DNA of 64,000 nt from Brachypodium distachyon (Eukaryota > Streptophyta > Magnoliopsida > Poales > Poaceae). Below, piece by piece: positions 27,776-38,200 of the stretch (position 1 is the first letter of the stretch; each line of letters opens with the position of its first letter). The DNA lies in the NCBI RefSeq assembly GCF_000005505.3, contig NC_016133.3, positions 53,595,237-53,659,236 on the forward strand. Direction: 5' to 3'. The translations under genes and the position numbers were made by a program. Under the pieces are notes generated by a model. It did no database searches. It had not been told where the DNA came from and saw only the letters and a program-made list of their open reading frames with translations.

Positions 27776-27857
27776 AATTTTGCCTAAATATGAATGTATC
27801 CACGCCTAAAAAGCATCTAGATACATGTAACAGAAAGTAACTTAATATGGGATAATA

Positions 27858-28093
27858 CTCTCTTCATTTGAGTTTATAAGGCTCTATTGAAGTTTGTGTC
27901 CTACTTTGAACAACAATTATTCAAATTATATTTACTACACGTACATAAAAAAGTTATACCATTAGAAAGAGTTTTTCAATATAAATCCAACAATATATCT
28001 CTTGTGCCGCAATTTTCTCATATTACCAATGTAATTTTTGTCAAAATTTGACATAAAATTTTATGTGTGACTTATAAGCCTGAACCGATGGAG
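27858..28093. mobile_element. TA-flanked MITE (Stowaway-like)
   Basis: Left end CTCTCTTCATTTGAGTTTAT; right end, on the other strand, CTCCATCGGTTCAGGCTTAT; TA at both borders. AT-rich, 236 bp, non-coding. Confidence 0.7.
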
Positions 28094-28229
28094 TAGACGA
28101 TATCCTTTCTTCTGAAAAAAGAGAGAAGGATGCACCACACAGGGAGATGTCTCAAACTCGCGGACAGTGCTACCGTGCATGTTGTGCCGGCAGGCCTTCC
28201 ACGTTCTGAAATCGTATATTGGACTCGAC

Positions 28230-28503
28230 TATACCTGGACAAACCTCGGGCCGGGCTGGGCTTCATAAAAGCCCGACGGTCAAACCTGAAGCCCGAGCCC
28301 GGCTCGGCCCGAAACCTCAAAAATAGGCTATTTAAGCATTAAAATAATTATTTTCGGAATAAATAAATGATTTTTATACCTATTTTTCCTAAAAAATACC
28401 CATTTTTGTCATTTCGGGCTTTTTTGGGCTTGGGACTGGAAACTGAGGTCCGAGCCCGGCCCGGGACGTCGGGCTTCGGGCCGGGCCGCCCATGCCAGGT
28501 ATA
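28230..28503. mobile_element. hAT-type MITE with perfect 8-bp target duplication
   Basis: 274-bp element bounded by inverted ends TATACCTGG and CCAGGTATA and by identical 8-bp direct repeats GACTCGAC at 28222-28229 and 28504-28511. An 8-bp duplication is the hAT superfamily signature. The sub-terminal regions are rich in GCCCG and CGGGC words that can pair. The perfect duplication suggests a fairly recent insertion. Confidence 0.85.
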
Positions 28504-29239
28504 GACTCGACATACTCTGATTCTGTGCGCTAAGGTAATGGGCCGATTGAACCAGGCCGAATTATGTGCCCATCTACTCTACCCAGTTCCCCTCGCTCTT
28601 CCCCTCCTCCCTCAACCCACTCGTCCACTCGCCACCGCCCACAGCCCCACGTCCGACGCCGCACGCCTCCGCCCGCTAGTCCTCCATCCCGCAGGCGAGG
28701 GTTTCGCGCTCCGGCGAACATAGAAGCTACCATTCTCCTCCGCCGCGCTGAGTCCTCGATCCTACCCCCTAGAATAGTGAGCACCAGTGCACCACTACCG
28801 GAATATCTGATACTTCGTCGGTTTCTCAGTGAAAACTCCGAGCAGCTGCGCTGCGTTGCCTCTCCCTCCGGTTCTCCCCCCAAATCCTACTCTTCCTCAG
28901 CACCGCACTACTAGGCACCCGGTCTTTCTTCTTCGCTCCTTTCGCTCTCAGGAATTTAATGGTATTCCTCTTCGTGCTTGACAAACTGGGCGCTGCGGCT
29001 GCGGTCAATTACGAAGGGTATCTGGTGGCCTGCCGCCCCCATGATCGCCTCCTCCTCAGCGCAATCATGGCTTAAGGTGTTCTGCTTCCGACTCTTCGCT
29101 TGTTAACTTACCGAAACTGAATCCCTTCATTGCCTGAAGTGAGGTCGCTTCATTTCAGGGTGGCTGCGAGAATCGTCTAGCTAGGGCGATCTCGTTAGAG
29201 TTCCGGAGGGGCCGCTCTAAAGTTGGGACCTGTTCTAGA

Positions 29240-32200
29240 ATGAGGTATTGTTTTGAAGAGATTTTGGTATTCTGTTTCTCCCATCTTTTATGCTAATTTA
29301 TGTCCGCTCATGACTTGCGAGCAGCGATTAGTGACGGGGAGATTAACTGAATTCATTTGGGCTACAGGTTTAGAAATTCTCTTGGTTCTAGGCTCTTCCG
29401 GTGGTGTTCTCGTGAGAATCACACGTCCGTGAAGAAATTGTTGGAGGTGGAGGGGACGTCGGAGAGATCAAAGCTCCTGAATAATGCACGTGATTTGTCT
29501 ATTTCATCTATTTACAGAGTGTATCCACTATACTAGTATGCTTCTATAGTTCCATTTTGATAGTTTCCATTAGAAATGAAATTTGTTTCTGTTTCCAAAG
29601 TTCTCTAACTATATCATGTTTCCAAATCTGGGTGTATGGCAACCCTGTTCACTACGTTAAGCATAGAGACTTGCAAATGATGCTGCGTGTAGCTTTGATT
29701 ATCACAATTGGTTCTCTTTTGTGCTAGGAAGATGTTATTTTTTCTACTCTTATTTTCTGGATTGAGTGCTTGGAATATGTTACTAGAGATCAAATCTATA
29801 CCTACGAATAAAAAAGTTGTTTGTCATTCAGATGTTATGTTATGATATATCAACATTGTGGTTTTCCTAAGTTTAAATGGTGCCTTGTATTTTTCATTTG
29901 TGCAATTGCTTCCTGATGCTGCTTTTCACTAGTTATTTACAAAACTGTTTTCAGTCATTGTTTTACTTTCTACAACATTTAGGGGAGTAAAAAGAGCTTC
30001 TTACTTCATTTTTACTTTCCATTAATAGTGAAGATACTCTGAATTAGTATGATTGCAGGTGTCTGTTTTGATGGGTTATAGTAATGCAAAGTACTTCAGT
30101 GAGCAAGAAAGAGTCCGCAGAGAATCAGAGTTGATCAGTGTCTTAAAAGAAATTGACTTCGCAGAAATTTCTGTGAAGTTCCCATGCATAAAAATTGGTG
30201 ATTCATCACCGATTGAACTGTATGATGTTTCTGCTCGCATGGAGTGCAAAGATATCACGCTTTCTGAAAACATCACAAATTTCATGGTAGAATCTGGTGG
30301 AAATTTGGAGACAAATCGTGAACTTGCTGACAAGCACCATCCATTACGTCCACCCCTCACATATGCAAGTGATCTGTCTGTCAGTGAAGAGAGTTTGGTC
30401 ATCTCTTCGCATATTTCTCATGAACTGGCAGTTGATGGGGAGGTTTGTCCTGAGTCATTAGCTGACGCTACAACTCCTGATTGTAATGACCTGGACAAAA
30501 GTGTTAGATGTTTGCCTGGAGAACTGGCAGTTGATAGGGAAGCTTGTCCAGAGTCATTAGCTGATGCTACATCTCCTGAGGGTAATATCTTGGACCAAAG
30601 TATAAGGTCTTTGCCTGGAACAACTAGCAGGCAATATCGTCAGCTAGAAGACGGTGGTTTCCATACGGTACCAGCAGTAGCACCACTTTATTTTGTGTTG
30701 TCTTTTGATTTTCATAAAAAATCTTCACATGTTACTTCTTTCTCTTTGTAGATTCACAAATTGTTGCAGCATTTTCCCCGGACCTATGCAGATCTACAAA
30801 ACCCTCAGGGTTTAATAGAAGATGGGCAGTACATCATGTTCTTTGGAACTGTAAAATCTTCCAGGTAACCCAATATTTACAAATACGAGTCTGTTGACAT
30901 GTTTTTGCTGCAGGCTATAGTATCTCACCTAGTCTTTCCATACACATAAAAGACTGCCATGTAGCGTACATCGTTTTGTGATTTGGCTTCACAGTATCTG
31001 ATACAATGCCCCTCGGATATTGTAGAACATTCATTAGTGGTTACTGATTATGTCTTTTTGTTATCCAAGAACTGAGCAGCAGTACCATGGTGTGTAGCAT
31101 TTTATGTCTTGGATGTATCCATTTGTAATTATAGATAACATAGTTAAATTACGTGATAGAGCCTATGAGCCATTTTTCGCCAACCATTGGCTACGCAAAA
31201 AATTGGCTAAGGATTCCTTGGCCCATAGTCGTCCAAAGTTTTGCAAAGTTTGTGTAGGGAAGTGTGGGGTGGTGGACAAGATTCCATTGGCAACCAACCA
31301 AGTAAAAGCCAAAGTAGCATAGGCTGCCAAAATTTGGTAGGGCAGATTTGGTCAAGAACCAAGCACACCCTTGGACTTTTGCTGCATTAGGCATTATGGT
31401 ATCCCATTTGGTTATCCTTCTTACATATTTTGTTGTTTGGCTACTTTTGGTATAATCCTCAGAAAAGGAGCTTAAAAATAGTGTCTTGGCTAACATGAAA
31501 CAAAGAGATGCTCCCTCTTTTTTTCAATACATGGCGTATCAGGTTCCGTTAAGACAAGGCGTTGATAAAGACTTCATTATTATGTGATCTATACGATACG
31601 AACCCACAGTTATTAGTAAGTACTTTTAAATTTGAATCCAGTGAAATAAATTCCATTTCATAAAAAACACATATTAGTAAAGTAACTCTTGATCAAAGCC
31701 TTGTCTTAACGAAACCTAATACGCCATGTATTGAGAAAATGAGGAGTATCTGGTTGTGTGGTATGTGTTGGATGTTTATTTCAGTGTACTCTGGGAGTTA
31801 GTTAGATTATAATCTTATTAATAAACATGGCACTAGCTTCTCCACAACTATATTTGCACAGTGGTTATAAAGTTCAGCACAATACAATTTAGAAACTGGT
31901 CCTTACAAATTTAGGTTAAGACCGAAAATCGCCATAATTTCTGAAGACTGTATGATGGGTTTGTAAAAAATAAAAGGGACAAAAAACATTTTAAGACGCT
32001 TTCCTAATTTTTGATAGGGACTATTACCCCTCCTTGGACCATTTGGGCACAACCTGACAACCTTGCCAACACAAGTTAATATTTCAACTATTCACGCTGC
32101 TAACTCCGGAGTATTATCTTATTCCTTTCCTTGGAATTAGTCTAATAGTTTCTTTCAGTATCACTTATTCAAATAATTTGCGAGCAAGCCTAATCGTGTT

Positions 32201-35200
32201 GCTGCTATAGGCCACACTTTGTTAAAAATGTCCCCTATGGCCTTGTTCTTGCTGAGGTGGCAGTGTCCAGTTCCCGCAACATGGAACTAGCTTTTCCTCA
32301 ACTGTATTACCGTACTTCTGGAAGGGATTAAATGATGAATTGGTGTGGGTGTTGTGTGCAAGAAGCAAACTCCATGCTTAGTATGTGGGTCAAATGGACG
32401 GGATATAAAGAAGAATTAAGTTGTAGATATTGCAATTCAATTAGGTAGCCCAGAGCTGAAAGAATAACATTTCATTTTATCTGAAATTCCCGCTGCTTCC
32501 GTATATTAGCATATCTTTGGTTACTTATGTTATATGCTGATTTAATTGGTTGTAGAATTTCTTTTGTGGCCATCATTTTTCCCCCACAGAGAAAGAAGTT
32601 CATTGTTGTTGATTTTATCCCATGATTTCTTGTAACTTTTTTTTTGTGTCAGGGGAATAAAGCTTAAGAGTACTTTAGGTCTCTTTGAGGTTGTTGTTGC
32701 TTGTTCAGTAATTGAAACCGAGTCAGGCTCTTCAGCTGTGAGTTCTAACTCTGGAGCAGAGAAAAAGAAGATGATTCATTTGCACCTCAAGCAGTTTTAC
32801 AGAGGCATGCGGTTCTCTTCTCAGCGTTTTCTTCAGCGTGTATCATCAAAATACAGTGAGGGGGATCTTGTTTATGTCAGTGGTAAGGTTGGTGAACTAA
32901 ACTATTTCTCTCTGTTACAAGTTACTTGATGATCCTTTCTGCTGGTGCTTCCTTAACCATAATTCATGTTTGCATTTTGCAGCAGCATCTTTTTTCTTCT
33001 TTTGATTTTTCGTTGGGGTAATTCTATGGCATAGAATGACTGTAACCATAGAAAGTTAGGAACACACTTGTTCTTTGCATAAGTACACCTCTAAGAATGT
33101 TGTAAAGTATCTCTGTTGTGCAGATGTCGTCTCTTGTTTGTGTGAGGGGCCAAGGTTAATGGCCTGTATATGATTTATACCTTTGCACTAATTCTTTGTG
33201 TGCAGATCAAGAAGGCACTTGCTAGTGACCATTATGATATAAAGGAGTTCACTATTGATATGCTTGAAGAAGAGGAGCAACAAAGTACCCTGCTTGACAA
33301 GAAACCATATCCTATATATCCATCAAAAGCAGGAGTAGACGCAAGTTCGCTGAGACGGTCCATCTCTAGGTTAGTGCAATCTTATGTGCCTTTTGATTTC
33401 TAAATGATTGTTGGGTTCTAAGTAATGTTCCTCTTAGTCCACATTTAGTGTGATTATATTCTTCATCAACTGTATGCGAAACTATGATTCTGTATCGCCA
33501 TAGTATGGTTCGGTCAAATTTGTAAATCAACTAAAATGAGATATGAAATAGTGTGATGAAATAATGATCATGTTCTTGATAAGTTGTTTCTTGATTAAAC
33601 TGAAAGTAGCTAAATATATTCAGGTGAACTTACATTATATTGATACTTTACGGGATGACTGCAAAACATTAGTGAACCACCTTTACATTGTGCAATATGC
33701 ACGTAGTTACACACAGTACCTTCTGGCTTCTGGCTATATAAGAGTCTCAATTGTGCAGGGCCTTGAAGTTGCTGACTCCAGACATTGATTCTATTCCTCC
33801 TGAGGTTCTTGTTGAATTCAACTTGGCAAATCTCTTTGATGTAAGCAGCATTATCACTAGTTATACTTCACCTAATAAAGTTACTTTTATTGCACTCTAG
33901 CTACAATGCGAACCTTGTGGAACTTTGCTGCTTATATATTGTAGTCTATAGGAAAGGATGAAATGATTAAATCTGGGTTAAATGGACGGCACCGTGGAAG
34001 TGGAGGTGTGACCAGGGCTGGGAGCCCTGGGCTGAGGATCTAACTTGTTAAGACATGTACCGGACCTTTAGCAATTATCCTCTATAAATAGGAACACCAC
34101 TCGGATTAGACTTCTAGGATTCAGAATCCTGGAACAGCTCCCTGGGCGTCCTCCTCCTGTGCTTCTGGGCGCTGTCCATGACGCTCGTAGTGTATACCGT
34201 GCATAACAGCCCCTCTTTCTAATCTCTAGTTTTTGGGCATTTAGAAGAGTAAGCAACTTCTAGATTCCAATGTATGACTGATAATATAGCTGCATTTTTT
34301 ATCTGTCCAGATTTTCTATATTCCATGCCTCGTGATAATGCTCGTGGTCCTAAATGCTGTTCTCATTCCTCAATGCCATCTTTGGTTGATTGTAGGCTTA
34401 CATGGGAATCCACAAACCTAAGAGTCGAGATGAAGCTGATTTTGCTCGGCGAAGGCTTATATTTGATGATTTCTTTTATCTCCAGGTATCATTATATATA
34501 TCCAGATATAAAATTAGAAGTAGGAAATCTTTTTGCTGAGATTAATTCCCTTTTTTGCTAGATCACTTTCCCTTTCAGCACTTCTTTTTTGTATCAAACT
34601 TCAAGGTCTAATCAAGATTTTGATTCAGTTTTGGTGTGTATGCAAGATCCCTTTACACCTGTATAGAAAATTCAGTATTATTTTGTATCCTTGCTCAGTT
34701 AGTAACTTGCGGGAGGAAGCTTAGTATTATGTTGATCTGAAAATTCATGAATGTTGATATTTCTCTGGATTCTAAAGTGGAATGTTCTGTCACATTTCTT
34801 ATAGTTCATTATTATTCTTCAGCATATCTTGTTTTTTGTAACCATGCAGAATTGCAAATGAACATGTGACTAACAACAAAATTTGTCATTGTTTCAGTTA
34901 GCAAGACTGTTTCAAATGCTTGAAGCAGTTGGTACCCGGGTTGAGAAGGAAGAATTGTTATCTAAATGCAAAATTAATGAGTTAAATGCTATTGGTGTTG
35001 ATGGGTGGTCTCCTCTTGCAAAGAAATTGTTGAAGGCTCTTCCGTATTCACTTACTCCTAGTCAATTAAATGCTGTTAAAGAGATTATATGGGATCTCAG
35101 AAGACCAGTTCCTATGAACAGGCTCTTGCAAGTAATTATTTCCATTCTTTGTTTTTTCCAGTACACTTGGAACTCCATCCGTTTGAAAATATGGGGTGTA

Positions 35201-38200
35201 TTTTATCTTGTGCATAGACGAAGAGAACGTAGTGTTTAAACTACTCCTATATAATACAAAGTAAAGCTGGACATGTATTAGGGGTATAGAGGTAGAACTT
35301 TACATTGGATCAAGAAATAAACCTTGGATATGTGAACAAAAAGTACACCCTATAATTCAAACAGAGGTAGCAGTGAGTTGATTGATGCTCCTATATACTC
35401 AACTCTAATAAATCAACTCTAATAAATCATTTCAGTGCAACAAGCTAATAAGTCATCGCTGTTTGAATGAGTAGACTGCAGCTCTGGCCCCTGCTGCCCA
35501 CTGCGTGCGGCGCCAGTGCAGGCTGCCCCATGGCCGTGTTGAGCTGCCACAACAAACTTGCCAACTCCCAGGTAGAGGATCGCAGGTATTGGAGTAACTG
35601 AATTAGATTTGATCACAGCAGTGGAGGAAAGCAGGAATTTGAGGCCTGGCTGCTTGGGCTCATCACTCACAGACATCGTTGCACTGGAAGCTCTCTGGTA
35701 GATGCAGGGAGCATCTTAGACAAACGGCCCATATTATGAATCAGTATTCTAAAATAATTATCCTTGGGGAGGATTGGGAAAGGGGGGGGGGGGGGGGGCA
35801 TGGCGTCACTCCGCCTCTGGATGCACGGATATACAGAAAGACCTCTGGATGAATAGGATAACCTCCATGTTTAAAATTCCAAATTTAACTCTACAGAACA
35901 TCTGTACTATTTATTTATTCAGAAGTTCTCTGTTTTGTCAGTTCAGGGATCTCTTAATTGTTTTCTATACACCATCTATAAACATGTTATTCAAATATAT
36001 TGAAGTTTATATATGATATTGCTATAAGTTGCTTTTCTTGTTACAGGGGGATGTTGGTTGTGGCAAAACTGTAGTTGCATACCTTGCATGTATGGAGGTT
36101 ATCAACTCAGGATTTCAGGTATTGACACTCTTCAGATTTGACATCCTTCTGTTGCTTACATATATCAAAGATTTATCTATGATATCCAGCTTGCTGAGGC
36201 ACATTAGATGCTTGAGTCACATGGGATCTGACAAAAGAAAGATTATACTCCTCCTTCCGTTGCTTTCCTTATTCAGGAGACATTAGTCTGATTTTTTTGC
36301 CTTATAAATTCTTTCTAGGCTGCTTTCATGGTTCCAACTGAGATACTTGCTGTTCAGCATTATGAACACCTATCTTCATTGCTGGACAAGTTTGACAAAG
36401 ATGAATGCAAACCAAATATTGCATTACTAACTGGTTCAACTTCCACGAGGGAGTCGAAGATAATTCGAAATGCAAGCTATTTTCCCTAGTCCCAACAGCT
36501 TTTCATGTTTTGATATTCATTCATATATTTATGTGTTATTCCTATTCCTGACAGGGTCTCAAGACTGGAGAAATAGCGATGGTCATCGGAACACACACCT
36601 TAATAGCTGACAAAACTGATTTTTCAGCCTTACGTATCTCGGTTATAGATGAACAGCAACGCTTTGGTGTTATTCAAAGAGGAAGGTTTAATAGTAAGGT
36701 AATTTTCTGAGCATTTGCTATTCATGCCGAATGTTAACCGTACACACACTTTCTGGGGTGTTACTCTATTCCTGTACCTGCATGCAACTCGTGGACTTTG
36801 TTGGTGGACTGGGAAGGAAACACACTTGTTACGAAGTAGGCTTTTGGGGATATTCATGTTGTTCTTCCATGCCTTGTTTCGTGGCGAACAATATAAAAAC
36901 CATGGAAAGTATGATCTGCACTCTCCTATGAAGTTTGCTCATGTTTCTCATTCTTCTGCATGCACTAACTAGCATGTTAGTGCAGCATTTATGCTTCCAT
37001 TTTTTTGTGGGAACAATTTAAGGTGAGCCCGCAGCTTTCCTGGTGTGATCCAAGTGTTTCATATTGCTGATATGCGGCACAATTTATTATTACAACTATT
37101 ATTGCCTTTTTTGTATTATGTCAAATTATACCAGATTATGAATCACATATCAAGTACTGATATGGGGCTAGTCCTCCCCTTTGGATCTGTCCCAGAACTT
37201 AGTTATGTTAAGAGCTCCCTAGTCTGTGCAAATACCACAATCATTGCCCATTGGAAAAAGGAACAACAGTTTGGGCTGGAAATCATCTGTTTACTTTTTT
37301 GTATATCATATGGTCAATTTTCTTGTCTACACATTTTTTTATTTGAATCACTACTTTGTTGTGGTCGTGTGCCTTGTGAAAGTGCACTTGTCCAAAGAAA
37401 ATTTGCTGATTACCACCTCCATTCAAAAATAGACGTCATAACAGAACATGTGCAGTCAGCTTTCTAAGATTTTTATCACTAAACATTACTGTTGTCACGT
37501 GACAATTATATTAGTAGACCTGTCATCAAAACTACCTGCATATAATTATATTTAATATGTTTTTGTGAACATAAAATTTAGAACTATAATGGTCAAATGT
37601 GTTTAGAGTCGTGGATACCGTGTTGATGTCCAGAGCAATAAGAGAGCAGAGCTAGTTGTCACATTTAATATCAATTTTCATTGCTTGATTTGACCTTTGT
37701 ATTTTTAATTTTTGTTTCATAAGATTGGCATTTACTAGTTGTAAGCGAAACTGTGGTAATTGTTACAGCTGTATACTTCATCCACAAAACCGGGTGATGA
37801 AAATACAAGTCCAAATGAGGCTTCTGATTCTGAAACATTTATGGCTCCACATGTTCTTGCTATGTCGGCTACCCCAATTCCGAGAACACTGGCCCTAGCT
37901 CTATACGGGGATATGTCTCTTACTCAGGTACATGCATTAAGCTTTGAAAGTAATTTCCTTTTGGTAAACACAAAGGGTCACTATAAATAAACACATTACA
38001 TGACTAACTCTAGAATAATTCAAGTAAGCGGAATATCAGGTAAAAACCACCCTTTAGGTGCTAGCTGTGCAAACTCCATAGAAACCATGTTTTAGAAGTT
38101 CTAAAAAAAACCCTAAAAATAGCATTTGTTGGAGGCATGATGTTCTATTTATGTGCACAATTTCAAGTCCAAACTCAATTGTATTTTGAAGGAATTGAAA

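Larger units (their letters stand above)
26670..27855. mobile_element. Stowaway MITE split by a Pack-MULE
   Basis: The left part (26670-26696, TTCCATCCGTCTGACTTAAA onward) and right part (27776-27855, AATTTTGCCTAAATATGAAT onward) join into a typical Stowaway of the same family as 63496-63607. The outer ends abut TA. The 1079 bp between them is the Pack-MULE. Confidence 0.75.
25617..29239. other. Transposon-rich spacer before RECG
   Basis: Contains four stacked mobile elements, annotated separately: a Stowaway MITE split by a Pack-MULE, a second TA-flanked MITE and a hAT MITE. Repeated AACCGAA and TTCGGTT words at about 26.2-26.4 kb suggest another decayed element. From about 28.55 kb the DNA becomes C-rich and is probably the RECG promoter and 5' leader; an untranslated first exon may lie near 28.6-29.1 kb but is not resolved. 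Confidence 0.6.

Noticed and set aside
33950..34260. LTR-like fragment in RECG intron 7 (TATAAATAGG, CCTGGAACAGCTCCC)
   Set aside because: Some resemblance to a retrotransposon LTR promoter, but no paired LTR, TG/CA borders or primer-binding site could be found.
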